From Gammaproteobacteria bacterium (lineage in GTDB: Bacteria > Pseudomonadota > Gammaproteobacteria > Enterobacterales > Permianibacteraceae): a DNA stretch of 64,000 bases. The position numbers and the translations under genes are program-made. Below, one piece after another: positions 33,323 to 42,842 of this stretch. Positions within the stretch are counted from its first letter, which is position 1, and each line of letters begins with the position of its first letter. The notes under the pieces are model-generated. The model was not told the origin of the DNA and did no database searches. It saw nothing but the letters and a program-made list of their open reading frames with translations. Where the stretch lies: contig JACPFT010000005.1 of the NCBI GenBank assembly GCA_016182845.1, forward strand, positions 186,001-250,000, read 5' to 3'.

Positions 33323-34017
33323 TGGTCCTCGTCCTGGCGAGGCGGCTCCGGCGTGTTGCCCAGGCGTATCTGGATATCGACCCGGGGTTCGGGCTGAGGC
33401 TCCGGCTGGGCGTAGGGATAGGCTGGGTAAGCGGGGTTGCCGGGATAAACCTGGCCCGGCTGGAGCGGGTAGCGGGGTGGGTAAGGAAGCGGATAGCGGG
33501 TGTAGTCCTGGCGCGCGCAATGGGGCGGGCAGGCGGGAACCGGCGCTTCCTCGTGGAATTCGGCGACCCGGTTGTTGCGGAATTTGATGTAGCGCGGCCA
33601 GTCGTCGCTGGCGGCGCCGTAATACCGCTCCTGGTAGCTGCCTTGGGCATCCGCGCCGCTCAGGCTGCGGAAATTCTCGCGCATGGCCGGATCGGCGGCT
33701 CTATCCACTTCGGTCGTGCTCATGCACAGCAGTACCTGTTTGCGGAAGATCGCCTGGGCGATGGCCTGGGGCGTGGGGCAGTTGTCGGTTCTGGCCGCGG
33801 GGCGGGCTTTCGGCGGGTCGGGCATCTGGGCCGCGTCGATCTGGGCGCGCGGCAGGCTCTGGATCACCGACGGCTGGCGGATGGTCACGGTTTGCGCGTC
33901 CTTGCCGCAGGGCGTGTCGCTGAACATGGCCTGGCCCTTGGTGTCCTGGCAGCGGTAGACCTGGGTGGCCGCCTCGGCGGGGGCGGTCAGGGACAGCAGG
34001 GCGAACAGCGCGAACAT
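33319..34017 (-). CDS. DUF4124 domain exported protein
   Basis: A 232-residue protein with a signal peptide (FALFALLSLTAPAEAA), then the DUF4124 motif VYRCQDTKGQAMFSDTPCG. The C-terminal third is rich in Pro and Tyr (YPLPYPPRYPLQPGQVYPG), probably disordered. Periplasmic, function unknown. The gap of 49 bases to nth suggests it could follow the rnf-nth transcript. Confidence 0.8.
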   Translation of the reverse strand: MFALFALLSLTAPAEAATQVYRCQDTKGQAMFSDTPCGKDAQTVTIRQPSVIQSLPRAQIDAAQMPDPPKARPAARTDNCPTPQAIAQAIFRKQVLLCMSTTEVDRAADPAMRENFRSLSGADAQGSYQERYYGAASDDWPRYIKFRNNRVAEFHEEAPVPACPPHCARQDYTRYPLPYPPRYPLQPGQVYPGNPAYPAYPYAQPEPQPEPRVDIQIRLGNTPEPPRQDEDH

Positions 34018-34066
34018 GCCGGCTTCCTTGAGTGGTTTTGCCTTTCAGTTTACGCCTTTCCCAGCC

Positions 34067-34708
34067 TTATTCGGTGTCCTCGGTCTTGTCCTTGTATTCG
34101 CACAAATCCTCGATGAGGCAGGCGCCGCAGCGCGGTTTGCGCGCCACGCAGGTGTAGCGGCCGTGCAGGATCAGCCAGTGGTGGGCGTCCTTCAGGAACT
34201 CCTTGGGCACGACCTTGAGCAGCTTGTCCTCCACGGCGCGCACGTCCTTGCCGGGGGCGAGGCCGATACGGTTGCTGATGCGGAAAATATGGGTGTCCAC
34301 GGCCATGGTGGGCTGGCCGAAAGCGGTGTTGAGCACCACGTTGGCGGTCTTGCGGCCCACGCCCGGCAGGGCCTCTAGGGACTCTCTATCCTCGGGCACT
34401 TTCCCGCCGTGCTTCTCGATGAGGAGGCGGCAGGCCTCGATGATGTTTTTCGCCTTGGAGTTGTACAGGCCTATGGTCTTGATGTACTCGGTCAAGCCCT
34501 CGACGCCCAGGGCGTGGATGGCTTCCGGGGTATTGGCGACGGGGAAGAGCTTGCGCGTGGCCTTGTTGACGCCCACGTCGGTGGCCTGGGCGGAGAGGGT
34601 GACCGCCACCAGGAGCTCGAAGGGCGTGGTGTATTCCAGTTCGGTGGTCGGCTCGGGGTTGGCGGCGCGCAGGCGCTGGAAGATGGCTAGGCGTTTGGCG
34701 GCGTTCAT
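34067..34708 (-). CDS. nth: Endonuclease III
   Basis: A 213-residue DNA glycosylase/AP lyase for oxidised pyrimidines. The helix-hairpin-helix LPGVGRKTANVVLNTAF contains the catalytic Lys, and the Asp is in VDTHIFRISNRIG. The C-terminal cluster is C-x6-C-x2-C-x5-C. It is last in the rnf operon, 6 bases after rnfE, the usual position in gammaproteobacteria. Confidence 0.97.
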   Translation of the reverse strand: MNAAKRLAIFQRLRAANPEPTTELEYTTPFELLVAVTLSAQATDVGVNKATRKLFPVANTPEAIHALGVEGLTEYIKTIGLYNSKAKNIIEACRLLIEKHGGKVPEDRESLEALPGVGRKTANVVLNTAFGQPTMAVDTHIFRISNRIGLAPGKDVRAVEDKLLKVVPKEFLKDAHHWLILHGRYTCVARKPRCGACLIEDLCEYKDKTEDTE

Positions 34709-34714
34709 CGGTTT

Positions 34715-35401
34715 CTAGTGCAGGGCTGGCGCGGACGCGGGAGCCGCGAGAGTTTGCCGGGCGGCGCGGCGCGCGTCCAGCCAGTTCTTGCCGGCGATGA
34801 GTACGCCCAGGCCGATAAAGGCGCCCGGCGGCAGGATGGCGGCCAGGAACACGGCGTCCGGGTGGAAGACCTGTACGCTCAGGACCCTGGCCCAGGGACC
34901 TAGCAGCTTATCGGCATCGGCGAGCAGGGTGCCCTGGCCGGCCAGTTCGCGCAGGGCGCCCAGGGTGAACAAGGCGGCGCAGAAGCCCATGCCCTGGGCA
35001 AAGCCGTCGAGGCCCGAGGCCAGGACCGGCTGCTTGGAGGCGAAGGCCTCGGCGCGGCCTATGACCACGCAGTTGGTGACGATGAGCGGGATGAAGATGC
35101 CCAAGACCTGGTAGAGCGGGTAGGCGAACGCGTTCATCACGGTCTGCACATTGGTCACATAGGAAGCGATGAGCATGATGAACACGGGAATGCGGATCTC
35201 GTGGGGCACGAGCTTGCGCAGCAGAGAGATGGACAGGTTGGAGCCGGTCAGCACCAGTAGGGTGGCGAGCCCCAGCCCTAAGCCATTGGCGGCGCTGTTG
35301 GAGGTGGCGAGCAGGGGGCACAGGCCCAGGATCTGCACCAGGGCGGGGTTGTTGTGCCAGAGGCCGTCTTTGGCGATGGCGGGGTAGGTGTTTGTGGTCA
35401 T
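34715..35401 (-). CDS. rnfE: Rnf/Rsx complex subunit E
   Basis: A 228-residue integral membrane subunit with six TM segments. [18 protein letters not shown] and [18 protein letters not shown] are RnfE signatures; the cysteines bind the membrane 2Fe-2S centre together with RnfA. The start at 35401 is favoured by GGGAG 5 bases upstream and the MTTNTY start. Confidence 0.95.
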   Translation of the reverse strand: MTTNTYPAIAKDGLWHNNPALVQILGLCPLLATSNSAANGLGLGLATLLVLTGSNLSISLLRKLVPHEIRIPVFIMLIASYVTNVQTVMNAFAYPLYQVLGIFIPLIVTNCVVIGRAEAFASKQPVLASGLDGFAQGMGFCAALFTLGALRELAGQGTLLADADKLLGPWARVLSVQVFHPDAVFLAAILPPGAFIGLGVLIAGKNWLDARRAARQTLAAPASAPALH

Positions 35402-35403
35402 TA

Positions 35404-36039
35404 TCACTCCCGGCACTCGTTGGGCGCGGCATAGAGCGCGTCGGCGCGTAGCTGGACATATTCCAGGCTCTGGTACACGGCCTTGACCACGGCGCGCGGC
35501 GTGATCGTTGCGCCGGCGAAGGCGTCGAACTGCCCGCCGTCCTTGTCCACCTTCCAGCCTTCCTCGCCGGGATCGCTCAGGGACTTGCCGGCAAAGCTCA
35601 GGATCCAGTCGGACTTGCGCGTCTCGATCTTGTCGCCCAGGCCCGGGGTTTCCTTGTGGGTGGCCACGCGCACCCCGGCCAGCCGGCCGTTCCGGTACAC
35701 TCCCACCAGTAGGTGGATGGCCCCGGAATAGCCGTCCGGGGCGACGGGACTCAGGATCAGGGCCACGGGTTGTCCCGCGCGCCGGGCGCGGTAGACCCGG
35801 ACCGGCGTCCTGGAGCCCAGGAGCTCCGGGTCCAGGGCGGAAGTGCAGTCGGCATAGAGCTTGTTGTCATATGCCGTTTCCGGCACCAGCTGTTGCAGCG
35901 TGCCCTCCAGGGCTGCGCGTTCCTGGGCGGCGATGCGCCCGGCGGAGAGCTGGTGCACAAGCAGCACGAGGCCGGTGGACAGCAGGGCGAAGGCCCCCAG
36001 GATCAGGGCATTGCGGCTGATGGCCCGGCCCAGGCTCAT
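35404..36039 (-). CDS. rnfG: Rnf/Rsx complex subunit G, FMN-binding
   Basis: A 211-residue protein with one N-terminal membrane anchor and a periplasmic FMN domain. The flavinylation motif is GATIT ([14 protein letters not shown]), where the last Thr carries FMN. ATG in a 4-base overlap with the rnfD stop; the longer frame upstream is rnfD antiphase. Confidence 0.95.
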   Translation of the reverse strand: MSLGRAISRNALILGAFALLSTGLVLLVHQLSAGRIAAQERAALEGTLQQLVPETAYDNKLYADCTSALDPELLGSRTPVRVYRARRAGQPVALILSPVAPDGYSGAIHLLVGVYRNGRLAGVRVATHKETPGLGDKIETRKSDWILSFAGKSLSDPGEEGWKVDKDGGQFDAFAGATITPRAVVKAVYQSLEYVQLRADALYAAPNECRE

Positions 36040-37094
36040 GGTTCCTCTCCATGGCCATAGGCCGTCGGGATGGTCAAGTAGTCCAGGGTCGGCGCGGCCA
36101 GATTCATGAGCAGGACCGCGAAGGCCATGCCATCCGGATAGCCGCCGAAGGTCCGGATCACATAGACCAGGACGCCGATGCCGATGCCGAACAGCCAGCG
36201 ACCCCTGGGGGTGGTGGCGGCGGTGACCGGATCGGTGGCGATGAAGAAGGCGCCGAGCATGGTGGCGCCGTTGAAAAGTTGGAAGATCGGTCCGGTATAG
36301 CGGTCGCTGTCGGTCAGGGAGAAGCCCGAGGCCAGGACGAACAGGGCGGCAAGCATGCCGGCCGGGATGCGCCAGTCGGCGATCTTGCGCACGCACAGAT
36401 AGAGACCGCCCAGGCCGAAGGCCAGGTTCACCCATTCCCAGCTGAAGCCGGAGAATCCCCGGGCGATGGGCGTGTCCAGGGCTTCGCTCAGGCTATAGCC
36501 CTGGCCCAGCTGCGTCTTCACATGGTCCAGAGGCGAGGCCGAGGTCCAGGCGTCGATGCCGCTGTGCAGGGAAACCAGGGTCTCGTGGTTCGTGGTCTCA
36601 CCCAGCCAGACCAGGCTGAGGCCGTCCCACAGGCCCATGGGTCGTTGCACCAGATCCAGCGGCGTCGCCCAGATGGTCATCTGCACCGGAAAGGACACGA
36701 GCAGCAGCACATAGCCGAGCATGGCCGGGTTGAAGGGGTTAAAGCCCATGCCGCCGTAGACCTGCTTGCCGAACAGGATGGCGAAACCGCTACCGAACAC
36801 GGCGCACCACCAGGGCGCGTAGGGCGGCAGGGCGAGGCCAAGCAGCACGCCGGTCACCAGGGCCGTGCAGTCGGTGAGGGCCGGGCGTATGGGCCGGCGG
36901 CGCAAGGCTAGCACCAGGGCCTCGGTGGCGATGGCTGTGAAGCAGCACATCCAGACCTGGAACACGACGCCCCAACCGAAGGCCCAGAACAGGGCTACCG
37001 CCCCTGGCACGGCGGCCCAGACGACCTGGCGCATGAAGGCGCCCAGGTTTTCGGCCTTGGATTTATGGGGTGAGGGGGCGTAGGCCAGGCTCAT
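36036..37094 (-). CDS. rnfD: Rnf/Rsx complex subunit D
   Basis: A 352-residue membrane protein with about ten TM segments. GMGFNPFNPAMLGYVLLLVSFP and the flavinylation region FNGATMLGAFFIATDPVTAATT are conserved in RnfD/NqrB. It overlaps rnfC and rnfG by 4 bases each. Confidence 0.96.
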   Translation of the reverse strand: MSLAYAPSPHKSKAENLGAFMRQVVWAAVPGAVALFWAFGWGVVFQVWMCCFTAIATEALVLALRRRPIRPALTDCTALVTGVLLGLALPPYAPWWCAVFGSGFAILFGKQVYGGMGFNPFNPAMLGYVLLLVSFPVQMTIWATPLDLVQRPMGLWDGLSLVWLGETTNHETLVSLHSGIDAWTSASPLDHVKTQLGQGYSLSEALDTPIARGFSGFSWEWVNLAFGLGGLYLCVRKIADWRIPAGMLAALFVLASGFSLTDSDRYTGPIFQLFNGATMLGAFFIATDPVTAATTPRGRWLFGIGIGVLVYVIRTFGGYPDGMAFAVLLMNLAAPTLDYLTIPTAYGHGEEP

Positions 37095-38803
37095 GGCGCG
37101 GGCTCGTCCTTGTGGCTATCGGAGGTTTCGGCGGGGACTGCGCCCTGAGTCTTGCGCGCCTTGGCGCGGGCGATGGCGGCGGCGATCTCGGCCTTGCGAG
37201 CGGCGGCTGGATCGGCGGCGGCCTCGGGCGGCGCCGCGACGGGCTCGACGGCGGCCGGTTCGGCGGCCTGGCTGCGCGCCAGGGCGGCGGCGATGGCGGC
37301 CTGGGCCTCCGGGTTCGCGGCCAGCTCGGCGCGCCGAGCCTCGGTGGCGCGCTTCAGGCGCTCGGCCTTCTCCGCCGCCTCCCGGGCCAGCCGCGCCTCC
37401 CGGGCCTCGAAGCGTCGACGGGCATGCTCGGCCTGGCGCTTGGCCTCGCGCTCGGCGCGGATGCGGTCCTTGGCGACCCGGTAATAGCTCACCAGGGGGA
37501 TGTCGCTGGGACAGACATAGGCGCAGGCCCCGCACTCGATGCAGTCGAAGAGATGGTGCTTGACCGCCTTGTGGTCCTCGCCGGCGCGGGCAAACCAGAA
37601 CAATTGTTGCGGCAGGAGCTTGGCTGGGCAGGCGTCCACGCACAGGCCGCAGCGTATGCAGGGCTTGGCGTTGGGCGGCGGCGGCAGCTCGGCCATGGTG
37701 GGCGCCAGGAGGCAGTTGGCGATCTTGGTGACCGGTGTCTTGGCGTCGCGCAGGGTGAAGCCCATCATCGGGCCGCCCACGATCAGCTTGTGGAAGCCGT
37801 GGGCATTGCTGGCGTTGAGCAGGTCCGCCATGGGCGTGCCCAGCAAGACTTCGTAATTGCCGGGCAGGCCGATGCCGGCGCCGGTGACCGTGACGATACG
37901 CGAGACGAGCGGCTCGCCCCGGGCCACGGCCCGGTACACGGCCGCGGCGGTCATGACATTGTGCATGAGCACGCCGATCGTGCTGGATCGCTTGCCGCTG
38001 GGTACTTCCTGGCCGGTCAGGATGTAGATGAGCTGCTTCTGGCCGCCGGAGGGGTAGCGGGTGGGCAGCGTCGCCAGGTGCATCCGCTCCTCGCCGCTGG
38101 CGCGCAGTGCCGTCCACAGAGCCTCGATGGCTTCGGGCTTGTTGTCTTCGACGCCGATGAGGCAGCGTTCGACGCCGAGGATGCGCATCAGGATGCGTCC
38201 CCCCTCGACCACCTCGGCGGCGCGCTCGCGCATCAGCCGGTCGTCGCAGCTGATATAGGGCTCGCATTCGGCGCCGTTGAGGATCAGGGTGTGCAGGGCA
38301 TTGCCCTGGGCCAGCTTGGCGGCCGTGGGAAAGCCGGCGCCGCCCAGGCCGACGATTCCGGCCTCGCGCACCCGCTCCAGCAGCGCCTCCGGCGCGGCGG
38401 CGAGGTAGTCGGGGATGCCTGCATGCGCGAACCAGCACTCTTCGCCGTCCGGCTCCAGGATCACGCTCGTGCCCGTCAGACCCGAGGGGTGGCAGAGCGT
38501 GTGCTCGGTGATGGCCTGCACCGTGCCCGAAGTGGAGGCATGCACATTGCCGCCCCGGCCGGTCGCGTCGCGGCCGATGAGCTGGCCCTTGAGCACGCGC
38601 TCGCCAGCGCTCACGACCGGCAGCGCCGGCGCGCCCGCGTGCTGGTCCATGGGGATATAGAGCCGGCGCGGCAGGGGCAGGCTCTGGATCGGCGTGCTAT
38701 TGGACTGGTCCTTTTGCTCCGGCGGGTGGACGCCGCCGGGCATGGTCCACAGCCGGCTGATGCCGCCGTAGCCCAGGTTTGGCGTTGGGGCGGCTGGACT
38801 CAT
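37091..38803 (-). CDS. rnfC: Rnf/Rsx complex subunit C
   Basis: A 570-residue peripheral subunit that takes electrons from NADH or ferredoxin. N-terminal GGVHPPEQK, the NADH/FMN-binding [13 protein letters not shown], two 4Fe-4S motifs ([12 protein letters not shown] and [12 protein letters not shown]), and a long charged, Ala-rich coiled C-terminal tail (about 420-570). The start at 38803 overlaps the rnfB stop. Confidence 0.96.
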   Translation of the reverse strand: MSPAAPTPNLGYGGISRLWTMPGGVHPPEQKDQSNSTPIQSLPLPRRLYIPMDQHAGAPALPVVSAGERVLKGQLIGRDATGRGGNVHASTSGTVQAITEHTLCHPSGLTGTSVILEPDGEECWFAHAGIPDYLAAAPEALLERVREAGIVGLGGAGFPTAAKLAQGNALHTLILNGAECEPYISCDDRLMRERAAEVVEGGRILMRILGVERCLIGVEDNKPEAIEALWTALRASGEERMHLATLPTRYPSGGQKQLIYILTGQEVPSGKRSSTIGVLMHNVMTAAAVYRAVARGEPLVSRIVTVTGAGIGLPGNYEVLLGTPMADLLNASNAHGFHKLIVGGPMMGFTLRDAKTPVTKIANCLLAPTMAELPPPPNAKPCIRCGLCVDACPAKLLPQQLFWFARAGEDHKAVKHHLFDCIECGACAYVCPSDIPLVSYYRVAKDRIRAEREAKRQAEHARRRFEAREARLAREAAEKAERLKRATEARRAELAANPEAQAAIAAALARSQAAEPAAVEPVAAPPEAAADPAAARKAEIAAAIARAKARKTQGAVPAETSDSHKDEPAP

Positions 38804-39345
38804 GCCAACACCTTGATCGCGATGGGCTCCGGCCAGCGCCAGGCGGCGATGCCGCCGCGCACCGGGCGCAGCTCGATGCAGTCCACCGGGCAGGGCGGCA
38901 GGCACAGCTCGCAGCCGGTGCACTGGGCCGCGATCACCGTGTGCATCAGCTTGGGCGCGCCGACGATGGCGTCCACGGGGCAGGCCTGGATGCATTTCGT
39001 GCAGCCTATGCACTCGGCCTCGCGGATATAGGCGACCACGGCGGGCTTTTCGTCCTGGGCCAGTTCCGCCGCCGGCCGGCCGGTCAGTTCGGCGAGCTTG
39101 GCGACGCCGGCCGCGCCGCCGGGAATGCACTTGTTGATGGCATCGCCTTGCGCCACCGCTTCGGCATAGGGCCGGCAGCCCGGATAGCCGCATTGCCCGC
39201 ACTGGGTCTGGGGCAGGCTGGCGTTGATTTGTTCGGCCAGGGGATTGCCCTCGACCCGGTAGCGCAGGGAGGCCCAGCCCAGCACGGCGCCGGACACCAG
39301 GGCGATGGCGAGCAGGGCGATGAGCGCCGCGAGCAGCGTGCTCAT
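38800..39345 (-). CDS. rnfB: Rnf/Rsx complex subunit B, iron-sulfur
   Basis: A 181-residue subunit with an N-terminal membrane anchor ([20 protein letters not shown]), a 4Fe-4S motif CGQCGYPGC and two ferredoxin clusters ([24 protein letters not shown]). The start at ATG 39345 is in a TGATG overlap with rnfA. Confidence 0.96.
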   Translation of the reverse strand: MSTLLAALIALLAIALVSGAVLGWASLRYRVEGNPLAEQINASLPQTQCGQCGYPGCRPYAEAVAQGDAINKCIPGGAAGVAKLAELTGRPAAELAQDEKPAVVAYIREAECIGCTKCIQACPVDAIVGAPKLMHTVIAAQCTGCELCLPPCPVDCIELRPVRGGIAAWRWPEPIAIKVLA

Positions 39346-39926
39346 CAGTTTTTCACCAGGCCGGCGAAGCCCATGAAGGCCAGGGACATGAGGCCAGCGG
39401 TAATGAGAGCGATGGCCGGTCCCCGGAAGGGCTTGGGCACGTCGGCCACGTCGATGCGCTCGCGCAAGGCCGCGAACAAGATCAGGACCAAGGAGAAGCC
39501 CATGGCCCCGCCGAAGCCGTAGACTAGGGAACCGAAGAAATCGTGGCTCTGATTGACGTTGAGCAGGGCCACGCCCAGCACGGCGCAGTTGGTGGTGATG
39601 AGGGGCAGGAAGATCCCCAGGCGCTGGTAGAGCAGGGGGCTGGATTTGCGCAAGGCCATCTCGGTGAACTGCACCACCACGGCGATGACCAGGATGAAGC
39701 TTAAGGTGCGCAGATAACCGACGCCTAGGGGCTGGAGGATGTAATGCTCGACGATGTAGGAGCTGCCCGAGGCCAGGGTCAGGACGAAACTGGTGGCGAG
39801 CGCCATGCCCGTAGCGGTTTCCAGCTTGCGAGACACGCCCATGAACGGGCATAGCCCCAGGAACTTCACCAGGACGAAGTTGTTGACGAGCACGGCGCTG
39901 ATGAAGAGCAGCAGGTAGTCGGTCAT
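39345..39926 (-). CDS. rnfA: Rnf/Rsx complex subunit A
   Basis: A 193-residue, six-TM subunit homologous to Rnf[21 protein letters not shown] and [14 protein letters not shown] carry the cysteines of the intramembrane centre. First gene of rnfABCDGE-nth on the minus strand. The complex couples ferredoxin/NADH electron transfer to an ion gradient, or keeps SoxR reduced in the Rsx type; sequence alone does not decide. Confidence 0.96.
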   Translation of the reverse strand: MTDYLLLFISAVLVNNFVLVKFLGLCPFMGVSRKLETATGMALATSFVLTLASGSSYIVEHYILQPLGVGYLRTLSFILVIAVVVQFTEMALRKSSPLLYQRLGIFLPLITTNCAVLGVALLNVNQSHDFFGSLVYGFGGAMGFSLVLILFAALRERIDVADVPKPFRGPAIALITAGLMSLAFMGFAGLVKN

Positions 39927-39986
39927 GGTGAGCCGGTCTGGGGGAAGTGCTTAATTATGAGCCAGGATAAGCCGTGCGACAGGGCT

Positions 39987-40544
39987 TTAGCGTCGCGGAC
40001 TGGCGCCGCGCGGCTTGTTGGCGCTAGACCGGTGCACATGGATCTCCGGCTCGATGCGCTCCAGGACCCGGTCGCGGGCCGGCCGGCGCGGCGGCTCGTC
40101 CTCGGCGTCGGGTTCGCGCCGGGGCTTGCGGCCCGTGGCGCGCTGCTCCCGTTCCAGGCGCCGGTCCAGGCGGTTGTCGTCCATGTCCCGCTCTTTTTCC
40201 GCCCGACTCTTGGGCAAGACGAAGTGCAGCAAGGCACCGAGGATGAACAGCACGGCGAAGACCAGGGCGATGGGCGTCAGATCGCGCTGCAGGGTCATCG
40301 CCAGCTGGCCGTCGTGTAGGTGCTGGCCGGCGTCGAAGATCAGGTGCACGATGGCCGGCGCGACGAAATCCTTGTCCGGGAACACGAAGGCCGGGGTGAA
40401 GGCCAGGGCGCCGGTCAGGGACAGAAGGCTGATCTTCAGCCAGGCCCACCAGCGCCGCGCCAACCACCAGGCGAGCAAAAACACCACCACGGCGAGGACG
40501 CCGTAGGCTTGCAGGGCTTGGGGCTGGTAGGGGTAGGTTTCCAC
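39987..40544 (-). CDS. Hypothetical membrane protein upstream of rnf
   Basis: About 185 residues with three membrane segments (about 8-27, 30-48 and 78-100), then a highly charged Arg/Asp/Glu tail (LDRRLEREQRATGRKPRREP). I do not recognise a family. The frame is open to 40640, but that part is dispersed repeat sequence, so GTG 40544 (VETYPYQPQALQAYG) is the better start; it has no clear ribosome site. Confidence 0.6.
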   Translation of the reverse strand: METYPYQPQALQAYGVLAVVVFLLAWWLARRWWAWLKISLLSLTGALAFTPAFVFPDKDFVAPAIVHLIFDAGQHLHDGQLAMTLQRDLTPIALVFAVLFILGALLHFVLPKSRAEKERDMDDNRLDRRLEREQRATGRKPRREPDAEDEPPRRPARDRVLERIEPEIHVHRSSANKPRGASPRR

Positions 40545-40566
40545 GGGGGCGGGTCGTGCTCTAAGT

Positions 40567-40664
40567 CCGTTCGTGCTGAGCCTGTCGAAGCATGAACGGA
40601 CGTGCTGCTTCGAGCGCGTTCGTCCTTCGCCCTTCGACAAGCTCAGGAGGCTCAGGACGAACGG
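40567..40664. repeat. Two nested GTTCG...CGAAC inverted repeats
   Basis: CCGTTC...GAACGG (40567-40599) and CGTTCGTCCT...AGGACGAACG (40617-40664) both contain the core GAGCCTGTCGAAG or its complement. Together they form a REPIN-like pair between metG and the membrane gene. Confidence 0.8.
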
Positions 40665-40686
40665 GGGTTATGGCTGAGCCTGCGGC

Positions 40687-42729
40687 TTACTTCACCCGCA
40701 TCCCCGGTGCCGCGCCGGCATCCGGGTTGAGGATAAACAGATCCTTGCCGCCCGGGCCGGCCGCCAGGACCATGCCCTCGGAGAGGCCGAATTTCATCTT
40801 GCGCGGCGCCAGGTTGGCGACCATCACGGTGAGCTTGCCCACCAGGGCCTCCGGGGCATAGGCGCTCTTGATGCCGGCGAAGACCTGGCGGGTCTCGCCG
40901 CCGATGTCCAGTTGCAGCTTGAGCAGCTTCTCGGCGCCTTCCACGTGCTCGGCGCTGACGATCGTGGCGATGCGCAGGTCCACCTTGTCGAAGTCGTCGA
41001 TGCTGATGGTGTCCTTGATGGCCTCCACCTGGCCCGGCTGCACATGGCCGGCGGTCTTGGGCTTGGCGGCATCGGCCGGTGCCGGGGCCTGGGTCGTTTC
41101 CTTGGAGGCTTCAATCATGGCGTCGATCTTGTCTTTCTCGATGCGCTGCATCAGGGGGATGAAGGGCTTGATGGCGTGCTCGCCCAGGAGGCTCTGGCTG
41201 TCGGCCCAGCTGAGGGGCGCGATGGCCAGGAATTGCTCGGAAGCCGCCACCGTGGCCGGCAGGATGGGCTTCAGGTAGATCATCAAGAGGCGGAACAGGT
41301 TGAGGGCCACCGAGCACACGCCGTGCGCTTCCTCCAGCTTGCCGGCCTTGACCAGGGCCCAGGGCGCGGTCTCGGCGATATAGGCATTGGCCTTGTCGGC
41401 CAAGGCCATGATCTCGCGCACGGCCTTGGCGAACTCGCGGCCCTCGTAGGCCGTGGCGATGGACTCGGCGGCGGCCTGGAACTCGCCCGTCAGGGCCGGG
41501 TTGACATTGGTCGCGCCGAGCTTGCCGCCGAAATTTTTATGGATGAAGCCGGCGCAGCGGCTGGCGATGTTCACGACCTTGCCCACGAGATCCGCGTTGA
41601 CGCGGTTCTGGAAGTCTTCCAGGTTCAGATCCAGATCGTCGACACCGGCGCCCAGCTTGGCGGCGAAGTAATAGCGCAGGTACTCGGGGCTGAGCTGCTC
41701 CAGGTAAGTGCGGGCCTTGATGAAGGTGCCCTTGGACTTGGACATCTTGGTGCCGTTCACGGTCACATAGCCGTGGGTATAGACCGAAGTGGGCTGGCGG
41801 AAACCCGCGCCCTTCAGCATCGCCGGCCAGAACAGCGTGTGGAAGTACATGATGTCCTTGCCGATGAAGTGATAGACCTCGGTGGTCGCTCCCTCGGCCC
41901 AGAATTCGTCGAAGTTGAGGCCCGTGCGCTCGCACAGCTCCTGGAAGCTCGCCATATAGCCGATGGGCGCATCCAGCCAGACGTAGAAGTACTTGCCCGG
42001 CGCATCGGGGATCTCGAAGCCGAAATAGGGCGCATCGCGGGAGATGTCCCATTGCTGCAGACCGCCCTCGAACCATTCCTTGAGCTTGTTGACGATGGCG
42101 CTGTCGAGCCGGCTATGAGCGATCCAGTCCTGGAGCGCGTCGGCGAAGCTGGGCAGATCGAAGAAATAATGCTCGGAGTCCTTGAGCACCGGCGTCGCGC
42201 CGGACACGGCCGAACGCGGATTCTTCAGCTCGGTGGGGCTGTAGGTCGCGCCGCAGGCATCGCAGGAGTCGCCGTACTGGTCCGCCGCGCCGCACTTCGG
42301 GCACTCGCCCTTGACGAAGCGATCCGGCAGGAACATCTGCTTTTCCGGATCGAAGAGCTGGCTGATGGTGCGCCGGGCGATATGGCCCTTGGCGTTCAGG
42401 CGGCGGTAGATGTCCTGGGCGAGGACGCGATTGCTCTCGCTATGGGTCGAGCCGTAATTGGCATGCTCGATCAGGAAGTCGCGGGAATCGGCCTGGTGTT
42501 CGGCGCTGACCTCGGCGATGAACTGCTCCGGGGTCTTGCCCAGCGATTCCGCCTTGAGCATCACCGGCGAGCCGTGGGTGTCGTCGGCGCAGACATAATG
42601 GCACTCATGGCCACGGGCACGCTGGAAGCGCACCCAGATGTCGGTCTGGATCTGCTCCAGCATATGGCCCAGGTGTAGCGAACCGTTGGCATAGGGCAGG
42701 GCGCTGGTGACGAGAATGCGGCGAGTCAT
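40687..42729 (-). CDS. metG: Methionyl-tRNA synthetase
   Basis: A 680-residue class I synthetase. The HIGH-type motif is in [16 protein letters not shown], the zinc knuckle is [23 protein letters not shown] is in [10 protein letters not shown], and the C-terminal tRNA-binding (Arc1p-like) domain is [25 protein letters not shown]. The Met at 42729 matches the usual [16 protein letters not shown] start; the longer frame to 42816 crosses a terminator. Confidence 0.98.
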   Translation of the reverse strand: MTRRILVTSALPYANGSLHLGHMLEQIQTDIWVRFQRARGHECHYVCADDTHGSPVMLKAESLGKTPEQFIAEVSAEHQADSRDFLIEHANYGSTHSESNRVLAQDIYRRLNAKGHIARRTISQLFDPEKQMFLPDRFVKGECPKCGAADQYGDSCDACGATYSPTELKNPRSAVSGATPVLKDSEHYFFDLPSFADALQDWIAHSRLDSAIVNKLKEWFEGGLQQWDISRDAPYFGFEIPDAPGKYFYVWLDAPIGYMASFQELCERTGLNFDEFWAEGATTEVYHFIGKDIMYFHTLFWPAMLKGAGFRQPTSVYTHGYVTVNGTKMSKSKGTFIKARTYLEQLSPEYLRYYFAAKLGAGVDDLDLNLEDFQNRVNADLVGKVVNIASRCAGFIHKNFGGKLGATNVNPALTGEFQAAAESIATAYEGREFAKAVREIMALADKANAYIAETAPWALVKAGKLEEAHGVCSVALNLFRLLMIYLKPILPATVAASEQFLAIAPLSWADSQSLLGEHAIKPFIPLMQRIEKDKIDAMIEASKETTQAPAPADAAKPKTAGHVQPGQVEAIKDTISIDDFDKVDLRIATIVSAEHVEGAEKLLKLQLDIGGETRQVFAGIKSAYAPEALVGKLTVMVANLAPRKMKFGLSEGMVLAAGPGGKDLFILNPDAGAAPGMRVK

Positions 42730-42796
42730 CGGCAGGGGTTTCCGGCTTGAAGCAAAGCTTGCGATTGTAGCGCCTGGGCAGAGCGCGTGCACTACG

Positions 42797-42830
42797 CAAA
42801 AAAAACCGGGGAGCACGAGGCTCCCCGGTT
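42797..42830 (-). terminator. Terminator of the M36 protease gene
   Basis: AACCGGGGAGC and GCTCCCCGGTT (42804-42814 / 42820-42830) pair perfectly. On the minus strand the stem is followed by eight T residues. It separates the protease from metG. Confidence 0.92.
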
Positions 42831-42842
42831 CGGGCTCCTAGC

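Noticed and set aside
40545-40640. Longer start of the membrane protein upstream of rnf
   Set aside because: The added 32 residues are encoded by the dispersed GTTCG/CGAAC repeat.
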